This document shows positions 23,951-35,600 of a stretch of 64,000 nt of DNA, piece after piece (the first letter of the stretch is position 1; every line of letters begins with the position of its first letter). The position numbers and the translations under genes are program-made. This DNA is from Straminergon stramineum. Lineage: Eukaryota; Streptophyta; Bryopsida; Hypnales; Calliergonaceae. The notes under the pieces were generated by a model, which worked only from the letters and a program-made list of their open reading frames with translations, did not search any database and was not told the origin of the DNA. Location: assembly GCA_963920665.1 (NCBI GenBank), contig OY987273.1:374501-438500 (forward strand). Direction: 5' to 3'.

Positions 23951-24604
23951 GAAATTTGCTCTAAATTGAACACAAACTCAACATTTTAATAAATTATACC
24001 AATTTCTTTTGAATTGTATTAGTACAAATTAAAACTAGACATGTTAGAGATCACATAGGAAAAAAAAACATAACAATATCACTTTCAGATTGAAAGATTA
24101 TAATGTTTGATCATGAGGGTGTAAAAAGTATGAAATTTTTTCATTTCTCTATTTGCATGTAAATTTTCAAAAGTTCTTTACTAAAACAATTATAGGGCTT
24201 AGCATGTACAACCCCAATGAACTTATGTTTTTTTCAAAATTCAAAATCTCATCTTTGATTTTTGTAAATGAATTTCTAAAGTGATTTTTCTTGAAAGACC
24301 TTAGATCTAGTGTATTTGAAGCTGATTTCCAAGAGCCTTCAACACTACGGGAAGTGAAGATTGCAATGGGAATCCTTGCACAAAGTCTTCAATAGAAAAA
24401 ATATAATCATTCATTTTTAAGATAATAAGATCAGCTTGTTCACCTTGTTGATCCTAAAACAAGACTTCAAAAACAATTTTTCACAAATAATTAAAATATA
24501 AACTAAGAATAATAGAAATTTGGTATTTTGGTTGGGTTTTATTGAACTTCAAAGTTTTTGGAACACCTGAATTTTGTGCTTCAAGCATTTAGGGTTTAAA
24601 AAGA
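23951..24604. repeat. direct repeat 2 inside hAT-like element 2
   Basis: Copy of 21580-22198. It keeps landmarks such as ACTAGACATGTTAGAGATCA, TTGATCATGAGGGTGTAAAA and ATTGAACTTCAAAGTTTTTG. Confidence 0.8.
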
Positions 24605-25562
24605 ACTTTAAGAAAATCCTATCAACTAATAAATTCATGAAGATATGGCTGAAATCCATTTTACTAACTAACGAGACAAGGGAACTTTGAGAATTCAGAA
24701 TACTTAAGTCAATCTTATCCTTCAACCTTATAATCTTTCACTTCATCATTCATCGATGATATTATGGCTTTTTTGATTTTATGACCTTTGCAATCTCCAT
24801 TGTCCAACATGTCTAGTTTGAATTTATACAAAATAAATCAAATAATTTTAAACCCATATTTGCAATCTTCTAAAAATGATGGCATTTGCTAAAATGCAGT
24901 AGGTAAGGGTTTAAGGATTAGTAGGATTATAGTAGGTTTTGGGGTTTAGGATTTCATCCTAAACTAATAGACTTCAAGCTTTCTAAATGCATATTTGGAT
25001 TCTTATACTAACTTCTCTATTTTTATTTCTAATTTTCTTGATTAAAGGCTAAGACATTGGATACTAAAACTTTGTAATTGTAGGGTATTAAGAAAAATCT
25101 AACCGGTTGGAAAAATGTATTTGAGAGAATCCTCTGCCTAATGGCTTCCAAAATCCCAAAAACTTGAAAAATTTGATAGGAAGGATCGCTGGTCCACTAG
25201 AAGTGGTCAAACCGTTTACCCGTCAACTACGAAAGCAGACGGCGGAGGTCCATCCACTTCGGACGGTGAGGCAGTCGACTTGTCCAATTGCCTAGCCGTC
25301 CGTTGGCTCAAGCCATGTCCATGTGGTCTGTATCAGGTCCGATCACGGACCTACTCTAGGTCTGGGAGTGGACGGGTATAATGGCAAATAGCCAAGGTCT
25401 TTCTCCTCACTTTCACTCTTCCATTTGGGCATCATTGCCACGTTGGATGTACTACTATTGCTTCATGCGCTAGTTGCTTCTACGTGGTTGAGAGTGGGGG
25501 TCAAATATCTTTCATTATACATTGGATTTATTACCTTGGTTACGTACGGTCATGCAAATACA
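24605..25562. other. right part of element 2
   Basis: No gene. It includes a GC-richer patch with GGACGG/CCGTCC words at 25190-25380, like the subterminal patches of element A. Confidence 0.5.
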
Positions 25563-25613
25563 GTATTCATTTTTTATTTTTGAAAAACTAGTCAAGGGGT
25601 GTAAAGTTGGAAA

Positions 25614-27890
25614 ATGGAAACTTCAAGTTCCAAGGGGACACTCCACGATCAAGTAGTCATGACAAGTGGGGATGGTGCTATAGTTGAAAGCAACAAAAGA
25701 TCTAAACCAAAGGGGGTGGGACAACAATTGCGTTTTGACATTTTGGATGACGTCAACATCAAGGTAGAGACCAATTGGGAGATGGAGGACGTGGAGTACT
25801 AGACCTTCAAATTGTGCAGAAATTATGTGAAAATGTATCACACTAGGAAGTTGTGGCCTTAAGAGTGTTACCCTCTTCACACTCGTGAATATTGTTTTAA
25901 ATTGACAAATTGTCTTAGTGATCATTTTGTCCATTGCTCCATGGAGGTGTGGCAACCCCTTTTTCCAAACAAGGCTATAAGCAAGGAGAGAATTAACTAC
26001 AGCTTGGCAAGTATGGATTATGTTGAACGAATTTTGACTCGCAAGTTGGATTGGAGCATGTACCCTACTGTAGCATCAATTCCACTTGCAATTGGTCGAC
26101 ATCAGAAAGACATTCCTGATATGTTCAATCCAAAGGCACAATTCCCTAGAGCATATGAAGCAAATGCTGCATCAAAGAATGTTGCGGACCACATTCACAT
26201 CCTTCTTCAATCCAAAGTGTGTAGTGCGGAAGTTGTGCATGGAAAAAAGAAGGCGGTAGAGTTGGGTGCTACATGTAATACCAAATCAGGAAGCACTTCT
26301 TCTTCACTAGGTATGGAGGGAGAGGGGTTTAGGACTCCATCAAAAGACTTGAATCCTATACCTAACATGACAAAAGGGGTGTGGGTGAAGAACACTCTAA
26401 AAAAGCCACCTCGTTCCACAGAACATGGATCAACATCGAAGCCACGAAAGTAGAAGGTAGAGGTTTTTGTGGAATAAATTTCTAAGGCACATGTTTGTAT
26501 TGATAGGTTTTTGAACAACAGTGCCCAAGACATCATGTTCAATGTCCCTTCACCCATTCACTTGATGAGAAGACCAAGTCCAATTTAGAGGTCAACAAAT
26601 AAAGTGCCAATGTTACCAAACAAGAATGAAGAGCACCCTAGTGAACTAATAGGTGTAGGGATGGACTGGGAGAACGAGGCTATTGTCCACAACAATGAAG
26701 AGACGCCGAATTTGAAAGACCATCCATCGCTAGCATTGTTGGGTCCAAAGGATTTAGAGTCATTGCAGAAGATGCCTCCATTGGAAGAGTTGGAGAGCTT
26801 ATTGCAATGTACTTTTCGATGGAACCAATTTGAAATTGAGCGAGGTGCAACTGACAATGGAAATGAAGGGGACACTACAAATGAAGGGCACAATTCTACT
26901 TCAGGCAAGGCAACAATGGGATTTGGCAAGATGTTTGGAACCACTTATTCTCTATCATGTACAGCTAGAGTTGTGGCTATCTTGATGCATGCCCTCACAG
27001 AAATAACGGATACATTTTCCAAAATGGTGCCATCCATTTTACATGATATTATGGCTTTTAGGAAGTTTGTCGAATTTGCAGACAAACTACAGAATGAGAA
27101 AGTGAAAGAACTTTAGCATATTATTTTTCTTGAACAAGAGATCCAAGAATTGAGGGAGGTACGTTATTCCAAGGAAGACCATGATGACCTCAAGGCAAAG
27201 TATGAGACATTGTAGAAGCAACATAAAACGGTGTTCGATTGTGTCTATTGGATTACCTTAAACAATGACAATAAGAGGTTCAAGAAAGAAAATGAGACTT
27301 TGAAGCTCACAAATGTAGATCTAAAGGCCACGAATGAGAAATTGGCATTGGAGTTGAAGACATCTGAGGAGAAGTTAGAACAGCTTCGCAAAACATTATT
27401 GATATTGGAGAACAAGAAGGTAGCTAAACAATGGAATGGAAGAGTAAGTCTACCACAAGCAAGTCAACCAACTCAAGAGAGCGATGAATTCTCTCTTCCT
27501 CTTTACAAGGGCAAAGCTATGCATGCAATAGTTGAACTCCCACCACCTATTGAGAGCCCTAAACTTTTAGGTTTTCCCTTTGTCGAAGATGCTTCTACGA
27601 AAACAAAAGACCATGAAGTCAAAGACTTAAAGCATCAATTGGATTTGGCAATTCGAGCAAAGAATGAGGTCGAGTCCACAATGAAATGAATGGAACAAGT
27701 GGGGTTACTAAGCAAAATCCTTCCAATGGAAAAGGCATACTTACGTTGGATGGTGTGGGCGAGGCAACTATAAGAACAATCCTCTGTATCATCTGGACTC
27801 ATAAAAAGGCTCTTGAGGTGTGCACTCAAATTGGACGCAGCAGATGAGAACGTGACGACGTCTCATTTAAGGCCTTATTCGTTAAATTGA
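25614..27890 (+). pseudogene. unknown coiled-coil protein, 758 codons in one frame with nine stops
   Basis: Not recognised. One reading frame runs from ATG 25614 to TGA 27888 without any frameshift, interrupted by TAG at 25800, 26451, 26586, 27114 and 27213, TAA at 25860, 26475 and 27771, and TGA at 27687. Order of parts: a charged N-terminus; a segment with paired Cys/His residues around 25800-25930 (LHTREYCFKLTNCLSDHFVH); a helical middle; a Ser/Pro/Lys-rich linker (26270-26460); an acidic part; then a long heptad-rich region (27080-27420: LKTSEEKLEQLRKTLLILEN) and another coil near 27610-27690. It converges with the DUF7869-like gene on the other strand and could be the second protein of the same element. 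Its function is unknown. Confidence 0.6.
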
Positions 27891-28429
27891 GACAAGCTGT
27901 AGTCTCATTTTAATTCACGTCTATATTTAGAGTACAAAAGAGTTCATTAAATTGAGACAATCCAATAAATTGAAACTTGAAAATGGCAAAATACATATTT
28001 GATTAATTTTCTAGTACTATAAATATTAGGAAGAAGCCACGTTCAACCTTTGAATATTTTTATTTTATTAAAAATGTAGACTTCAAATCATCCAAGATGT
28101 CATCAATTGAGACCTTTCTTGAAATTGATGAGGTGCATCTACCAGAGGACTACTCTTTAGTTTGTTGATATCAAAATTTAACATGGAAAACATCTTTACC
28201 ACAAAAAATTCAAATGAATACACTTAATGCAGAACATTGGAGAAAAATAAGAAGATAAAATATACTATTAAGAAAAATCAACGACTATGACATAGTCAAA
28301 CTACCCTAATAAAATTGACAAAATATATTTCTGTGAACATCTCAAAACATGTAAATGCAAAGTCCATTCTTCTTCACACCCTACAACAAAGACTACTTAT
28401 ATATCTACAAACTATTCATCCTTTCGCCA
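27891..28429. other. spacer between two convergent decayed genes
   Basis: AT-rich, probably the joint 3' flanks of the two genes. The word AAATTGAGAC recurs at 27884, 27942 and 27952, a small local repeat. Confidence 0.4.
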
Positions 28430-30881
28430 TAGATTCATCATCGTTTGAAGGCTTCTATTGATGCTTTTATGATGTCAATTTTTGGCTTTAGAATAGCCAC
28501 CCTTGAATCTGAAGTCCCCTCTTGCATACATGGCTTCCAAGCCGTCATGATCCAATTTGTGCTTGACCATGTTGGATTTATTGCCCGATCTTTGCACCAC
28601 ACATTCCTTTTTTGTATCCCATCTATCCTATGTTTCCATATTATTGTGTCAATCTAAAGCTGGCATCCAATATTGGATTTGAATCATATTCATATGCCGT
28701 GGATCCAGATTCGAATTCATAATGGCTCTAGCAAGTCAGAGTGGCTTGGAGTCACCATTAGCAAGCCACACCACGACAAAATAACTTGCAAACATATCAC
28801 GATTAGCACGAAAAGAAGCACGGGGACAATCATGCCTTCATCCAACAAAGGGTGCATCCTCTACATCCCCTTCATACAATGTACCATCCCTCTACCTATG
28901 ATCTGCCTCATCATAGATGATCCTCAAAGCTGGCCAAAATCCATGTAGTAATATCTCACGTGGTTCTAGAAGTGCATCAAGAGCTGTTCGAACACCTTTC
29001 CAATACTCTTTTGTAGGGGAATTTTTCCTCCTGAATTCTCTAGATTCATCATCGTTTGCCATTCCACTCCAATGTGCAATGAAATCATTCAAACCTCTCT
29101 TAATCTCATCAAAGAACGCATCTTCTAGGGAACTAGAGGTGGTAGATCACCGTTTGGAACTATTGGATGCCCATCTTCAGTCTCAGACCACAAGCGAATC
29201 CCATTGCCATGCTTTGGCAACCATTTCCTGTTTGTACACAGATTTTTATACTCCATTAAAGGCCATCCATTGGAATCCATGTAGAACTTGAACTGTTTGG
29301 ACCTAGAATGACCTTCTAAAAAATCTCCACCTGTGCCCAAATATTCATCTACATATCACTTGAAATCAGGAACCTCCTCAATGAAATGAGGAATAACAGG
29401 GTGCATTTCACAATCCATGAAGGATTTCATGAGTTTTGGAAGTGAGGGATAGTTCTTTGTCTTCAATTTAGTACTCCATCGACCAAAAAGAGCATCAATG
29501 TCTTCATGAATATGCCCAACAATGAGGAAATTGATGTACACTTTGCGAAAAATGCCTTTGTATACAAGTAGGGAACAAAAAGAAAAAATCCATCTATTCT
29601 TATTGTCCCCTGATGCATTATCCAACTACAAAGTCAATATTGGTGGCAGAAGTTGAGTTGGAATCTATTCTTCTAGAGGAGGAAGGAAAGAGTCCAAGCA
29701 AATATCCACCTCTTGTAGAATCGCCTTGGTTAATGTGGATTGCATCTCTTCTTCAGAGAATTATTTGTATGATGAATTCTTTGGTGGTTCTTCAACATCA
29801 CGCAAGAACTTTGCGATGGACTCAATGGTATGAGTTGAGTTTGTAGGGAAAATGTTTAAGCCGTAGTGTGCATATTGAACATCCCCATGCCCATGAGCAA
29901 TCATACCCGTAATTGCAACGGGCATTTTCATGTAGGAATCTATTGCTTTGGTCTTGTGAGAGAAGTGTGGAGAAGTAGTCTTGGAGTGATCCATTTTATT
30001 AAGGATGATGGTTAGCATCTTCTCTAGATATGTTTTGAAAATATGCCGATTTGCATAGTATAGTTCTCTATGGGTCCTTTGGCCCACAAGGTGGGTATCC
30101 AAAGCAATGGACCACCTCTCTTGCGCATACAAAAGGGGAGTGCATGCACTCCTCAATTGCTTGTATTTATTACACAAGCAAAACTATTTCTATGTGCCTT
30201 TGGAGCGAATTCTGGGAAAGAAGCACACCAAATGTTGCTCAAGCCACTTGAAGAAATTGGTTACAAATTTAAAGTTGCATTGGCCTCATTGATTTTTGGT
30301 AATTGAACACTCCAACGAAATGCAGATGGCAAAACCATTGCATGGATTTTTTCCCCTAATTTGAGTGTCCTTGTTTTGTGTGGCATTTTGTCATCTTCAG
30401 GAACCATTAGTGTTCAAAGTGTCGCAGTAGCTTGCACACTATGTTTCCTTGGTTTTTTGGACACCAAATTCTAGTGCGCCTCTACTTGCTTCCCATCTTT
30501 GGCCATATCTTTGTATCTATGAAAGGTAGCTTTTGAAATCCCATGAATGGTCTACTATACAATGGGACACACTTCCTTTCCTTTCAAGGTAATCCACTCC
30601 TTGCCACCACGATCTTTGTGGATTTGCCTATGCACCTCAAGAAGACACTTCTTTCGAGCATATTTTCCATTTTTAACATGGAATTGAGAACAAATGGCTT
30701 GAATTTGCCCACACGGAAGAGGTTGCAAACAATTGTTTGAACAACAAGTTTTGGTGGAAACTTCAATGATCACTCGATTAACCAAGAGGGCCTCTTTTGG
30801 GGGATAACTAAGCTCCATTCTCTCACGAAAGCTTTCATAGGATTGAACTCCTTCATGAATTCTTCTATTAGTAGCATTCAT
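28430..30881 (-). pseudogene. DUF7869-like protein (transposase-like family), decayed
   Basis: Read on the minus strand, the pieces line up in the order I remember for plant DUF7869 proteins. They are a Cys-containing N-terminal part (30881-30555), a helix-turn-helix-like TIHGISKATFHRYK with KKPRKHS (30550-30440), LPSAFRWSVQLPKINE and ISSSGLSNIW (30340-30230), KMDHSKTTSPHFSHKTK and AITGMIAHGHGD (30177-29761), DNASGDNKNR with VGHIHEDIDALFGRW and HFIEEVPDFK (29625-29356), a FKFYMDSNGWPLMEYK segment, then YEGDVEDAPFVG and IQIQYWMPALD (28860-28640). The conserved Asp-rich motifs (KMDH, DN, HEDID) resemble acidic active sites of DDE-type enzymes, which is inference. Several stops and at least two frame changes break it. 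A further open stretch upstream to about 31150 may be 5' coding sequence in another frame. Confidence 0.7.
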
Positions 30882-31380
30882 GGTTGTGTTGTAAATATGC
30901 GTCTAGTCATGGTCATACAAACTCACACCATGGAGGAAAACTCGCTTGATGTGCCAAGAGTGAATTGACCACATCACCCGAACGGGACTTCTTCCTCGCT
31001 CAAAGATTGCACAATTTGAACAGAAACTCCATCATCGCCAAGAGGCTTCCTATCGTTGTCTACCACAACATTTGAGTCGACGCTCTGCAATACTACATTT
31101 GTAACATCGTCCCTTGCTTCATTATGGAGAGTAACTAGTTTAAAGTTCCATTTTGCTCAAGGAATCCCATCACATGTATAGACATCAAGGTCTAACATAG
31201 GTACTGGATTTGTAAATTCCTGAGGTCCATGAATATCCATTATGCAGGAAACGAGTAAACAATCAGATAATCTCTCATTGACTAAACAATGTAGATGTGG
31301 TTCACAATATCAAGAGGACATAAATCTACTTGAGTGAATGATAAATTTAAAATGAGAGTAAGAGTCAAACTCAATCATAG
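30882..31380. other. 5' flank of the DUF7869-like gene
   Basis: The minus strand has a stretch (about 31150-30975) that reads as acidic protein (VDNDRKPLGDDGVSVQIVQS), possibly the original N-terminus now out of frame. No promoter was recognised. Confidence 0.35.
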
Positions 31381-32830
31381 AAGAAGAGCATTTATCATTA
31401 AGTCGACGATATATTCACAGCCACTCAATGGATGAGGACATTTATCATCAACTAGATAACAGCACAAGATCCTCTAAACGTGACACACTCAATTTGAAAC
31501 AGAAAACTATGTGAAATATACATTATACACAACTTGTTGTTGAATATAATACGAAGAGAATTCTTATCCTGAAACCAATGTGAACTCCCAATCATTTGGA
31601 ATTATAGAAAACACAAATCAAAATGGCTAACACAATAATCACAAAATTCATATGTCTATCCTCGAAACGAGGATACAGTAAACAATTTTTCATAACTCAA
31701 TATTTGTAACTACAAAATATTCCACATGAATAATTCTTGAAAGAATTATTCATATGAAGTAACAAACTCAGAGAGACTTTAAGGAACAACAAACAAACAT
31801 TAGCTCGATAATATCCGAGAATATAAGGATATTCATAAAATCAGTTTATTAGTCATAGACAAATTAGAATATTATGCTTGAAACTAGAAGTCGTTATTGT
31901 TGAGTCAACGATAATCATTTGAGATTAAAAACGTATAATATATCCCAAATTATGATATAAAGGGCTTATCAACAATTACAATATATAGAAGATATTATTT
32001 GTGAACATATAAACCTATCACTTATCCTCGAGTCGACGATAAGACTCATATATTTCTAAATGAAATACTTATCATTGAGTCGAGGATAATGCACCCTCCC
32101 ATGGGACATAAAGGTTATCAACAAATCGAAGAAACAATGTCAAAGACATTCCATGAAATACCAAAAACACATAGTCCAATAATGTACGGAAGAATATTAT
32201 AATTCTTAAACTCAGTTTCTTTGACAAATACGAATTCAAGGATTATGTGCGAAGCTAAAAATGAGTATCATTGAGTTGACAATATCCTCCTAAGAATCCA
32301 AACCTATTAATCTTCTTTCATTTTAATATAAGCTCAAGTACAGTCAATTACAATTTATAATAGAGATTATTCTTGAAACAACATGTGACTTATCCTCAAG
32401 TCGATGATAAAACCATCATCTCAATAATGTTTGAGAATACATTACGATTTATAAACTCACTATATTATAGACAAACGAATTACATGATTCTGTGCGAAAA
32501 TAGAAATAGTTATTATCGAGTCGACATTAGCACCTATAGAATTTAGAAATATAAACCTTCCATAATTAGAATAAAAAATGGGCATAATTCATTACATTAT
32601 ACAATAGACATCATTCGTGAAAATATAAAGCAAAGACTTATCCTCGAGTCGATGATAAGACCCATATATTTCTAAAAAAATCAAATATCGTAGACTTGAG
32701 GATACAATGGATGTGAATTAGGAATTAAGACCACTCTATCTTGTCCTTGAGTCCATGATTACCAAGTAAATATTGAGTTCACTAGATATCGTCGACTTAA
32801 GGATATACTCCACTTTATTATAATGTAGGA
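31380..32830. repeat. array of near-palindromic TTATCCTCGAGTCGACGATAA-type motifs
   Basis: About eleven copies of a 21-nt motif, close to a palindrome, spaced 45-130 bp. Examples start at about 32021 (CTTATCCTCGAGTCGACGAT), 32068, 32267, 32391, 32511 and 32638, with looser copies at 31395, 31897, 32690, 32740 and 32788. At 31665 there is a variant, TATCCTCG-AAA-CGAGGATA. Between motifs the sequence repeats in three to four larger units of about 240-290 bp (from about 31808, 32182 and 32421), marked by GAGAATA...AAACTCA and AGACAAA. It looks like a subterminal array of a DNA transposon or a young satellite. Confidence 0.7.
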
Positions 32831-32984
32831 TTCTTTGTGATTTTCGGCGGAAATTTTGAAAGGTGTATATCTCACCATCTCGATGATGCACATTACTAAC
32901 AGTCTCATTAGACACATTAGCAATCAAATTTCTACATTTCACTCTGTTGCTAATGAAACTACAAATCGAGAATGAATGAGATGT

Positions 32985-33560
32985 ATGCTACATTTAACTA
33001 CTTCTGGACTTTGTAGAAGTCCTAAAATAAAAAACTGCTAAAATCTCCAAATGGTTAGTGTTGCATCTGGAGATTTCTCTATTTCCTTAATGTATCTAGA
33101 GATCTCCTGGAATCAAGTGATATGTCACTTTTAACTACTTTTTGACTTTGGAGAAGTCCAAAAATATAAAATTGTTAATATCCCCCAATGTTTTTCCCTT
33201 GATGTTTTCCTATGCATCTTGAGATTTCTCCATTTCTAATATATCTGGAGATCTCCTGTAATCAAGTGATATAGACTTTTCACATGCTTCAAATTTTGCA
33301 CATATAACTATTCCAGGGAGTGCTACAGAATCTTATAAATCAAAGAAATTGTATAGTTTCTAGTCCATCCTCCTTAAAAGCTTCTCAAATAAATCCCTAA
33401 GTGAGTAGGAGTTCACCTAATTAGATTGGGAGATCTCCAGATATGATTTCCAGAATTCCCTTGTTTGACAAGGATTTCTGCATCTAATGTATAACACAAA
33501 AGACCTACTACAACCTACCGAGAGATCTCCAAATGACAAATACAAGAAGCAAATATGGCT
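32985..33560. repeat. tandem units carrying GGAGATCTCC palindromes (outer left group)
   Basis: Two adjacent units of about 137 bp (from 32985 and 33122) share TTTAACTACTT, GGACTTTG-GAGAAGTCC and ATCTGGAGATCTCCTG, then AATCAAGTGATAT. Two further GGAGATCTCCAGAT-type motifs follow at about 33427 and 33512. The same motif forms the arrays in the palindrome arms. Confidence 0.65.
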
Positions 33561-33699
33561 CCCCTCCAAAGTACTTCATCAATAATTGTGGGATATCATA
33601 TACACCTCAGTCACTCTCCAATATCTATGAAATACTTAAAAACAATTTCATAGGTACTTGGATGGCTAAAGTCCAACAAAACTAGAGGTCTTGCAAGTA

Positions 33700-34415
33700 A
33701 ATGTAGAAGTTGAATGTAAGTTAACACAATATTCATTAAAATGAGAGATTTCCAATGAAATGGGAGGTGTGGAGCCCTACATTTGACACACAAAATACAA
33801 TATTTATCCTATTGAGAGAATTCTTTGAATTTGAGAGGTAGAAGAGTAGGAAATAAATTGACAATGAAAAAAAATGGTTGAAAAAACAACAATTTCCATT
33901 AAAATGAGAGTGAGAATGTTTTTAAAATTGAGACTATTTAGGTCGAATCAATCGAAATAGTTTGAGAAGACAAGCTGGATTTGTCTAATTAGGTCGAATC
34001 AACCTAAATAGCTTGAAATAACAAGCTTGATTTGGCTAATTAGGTCGATTTGACCAAAATAGTTTGAAAAGACAAGCTTGGATTTGACTATTTAGGTCAA
34101 ATTGACCTAAATAGTTTGTTTGTCTCTTCGATCTATTTAGGTCGATTCGACCTAAATAGTCAAATCAAGCTTGTCTTTTCAAACTATTTAGGTTGATTCG
34201 ATCTAAATAGTCAAATCCAACTTGTCTTTTCAAACTATTTTGGTCAATTTGACCTAAATACTCTCAATTTTAAAAACATTTTACTCTCATTTTAATGGAA
34301 ACTGTTGTTTTATCAATAATGGCACCGAAATCAGCCTAAATCGACATTGTTAATTCGAGAGGTCCCTAATCTCTCAAAATAATGAATATTATGTTAGTTT
34401 AGAATTGTTCACTGT
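33700..34415. repeat. fold-back element with ATTTAGGTCGATTCGACCTAAAT units
   Basis: The two halves are inverted copies, with the axis near 34110. The outer part TTAACACAATATTCATT (33721) matches the complement of AATGAATATTATGTTAG (34381), and TTTCCATTAAAATGAGAG (33893) matches the complement at 34290. Inside are about five to six tandem units of 55-60 bp with AGTTTGAAAAGACAAGCTTG and the self-complementary ATTTAGGTCGAATCGACC core. No coding potential. Ends and target duplication were not resolved. Confidence 0.75.
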
Positions 34416-35273
34416 ATCAGTGTAGACAACTCTCTTGCTACTCTTTCAATCAAAATACAACTATAAATGTATACATTCTATATTATAAATAAGGCCTTGT
34501 TAATTCCTAATTTAAAAATAATGAAGATTCATATCCAAAAATTACATGAGTCATGGACTTTGGTAAAAAGGATAATACTATTGATACATACCAATGCATG
34601 TCAACTCTCAACATTCTATATTTTTTTTCATTCAAATATACACAAGTTTCACTACAAGAAATGAGAGAAAATACAACACCAACAAAAAGTTTAGGGTAAC
34701 ACTTTCCTTTTCCAGCATGGCAAGAGTCAATTGCATGAATGCTACATTCACCTCTAGACTTATTTTATTTAGACACATCATCTATAACAATTTTGCTAAA
34801 CAATCATTATAATTTTATAATTACAATTATAAATAACAATGTACATCAAAAACCTAGCTTGTTCTTGCAATTCAAGAGTGAGAATGCATTAGAAAATCTG
34901 TCGATGACCATGTTTGACAACCTAGACACGATACTCAATCAAGGATCCACTTCATTTGTCCTATTCCTTTCGCTAAGAAAGACTCCCAACTTAATTAAGG
35001 AATCCTCTATGATTTTACATCTACTATTATGGACAAATTTGAATACACAACAAAACCTAGATCTACCCAACTAGAGTTGTGGACTACCTTCAACAACTCA
35101 TTAACCATACCACCAATTCTAGAACAATAATTTCAAGGTAGCTTTAGAATTATCCAACTGCCAATACTAAGATGCAACATCCCATTATTCACTTCTCCTT
35201 CTAATTTGCAAATGAAAAACAATGATCCACTTGCCAATAAAAACAGATGTCAACAATTTAAGGTCCTCGGACC
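34416..35273. other. AT-rich DNA with a CACTA-like end at 34650
   Basis: CACTACAAGAAATGAGAG at 34650 looks like a CACTA terminus, preceded by TTT, but no matching end was found. Open frames at 34467-35074 are AT-rich and unconvincing. Confidence 0.4.
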
Positions 35274-35600
35274 ATCCTTGCGTTTACTCATACATTTAGC
35301 AATGGATTGAAGCTTTCCCGTGGTGCTTTGTTTGTGGGGCCGTAGTAGGATTTTGGTTCGTCTTCCTCAAGAATGACATCTATAGGATTAACAATCAACA
35401 ACAAATGGGGGATTTCATCATGCTGCATCTTCCAAATGTGCCGTGGCTAGAAGCCTTCCACCAATTTTGGAGGGTATTTATGAGGTGAGTCAACATGTAA
35501 TGTAAAATATAACTACAAAAATAAGAAATCTCCATTTGTAATTAACAATTCAAGGTGTAGGTGGATCATCTGGAGATCTCCGGATGATTCAACACATTGT

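Larger units (their letters stand above)
21443..25563. mobile_element. hAT-like element 2, related to element A in inverted orientation
   Basis: The left end CACAGTTGCATAAACGCCC matches the inverted right end of element A (CAGGGATGCACGAACGTCC) at about two thirds of positions. The similarity continues inward through CTTTCTGGATGTTCGGGGAC and TAGAAACTAAGAGTC. The right end (reverse-complemented, from about 25563) contains GACCGTACGTAACCAAGGTA, matching element A's left subterminal GGCCGTACGTCTACGGTAG. GGACGG-type patches lie near both ends (21526-21580, 25232-25310). The flanking octamers AAGTCATC and TATTCATT agree at only 5/8, so exact ends are uncertain. No transposase frame is present. Confidence 0.5.

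Noticed and set aside
21580..24604. The 0.63-kb direct repeats as LTRs of a retroelement
   Set aside because: They lack TG...CA ends, primer binding site and polypurine tract, and they lie inside a DNA element with its own termini.
25614..27890. Stop codons recoded as glutamine/arginine (altered genetic code or U-to-C RNA editing), since all long frames are broken by stops
   Set aside because: CAG and CAA codons are used normally in the same frames. Nuclear code change is unknown in land plants, and U-to-C editing is an organelle process. Decay of silenced elements explains it more simply.
31380..32830. CRISPR-like array, because of repeated palindromic motifs with spacers
   Set aside because: Motif spacing is irregular, spacers are themselves similar to each other, the context is eukaryotic and there are no cas genes.
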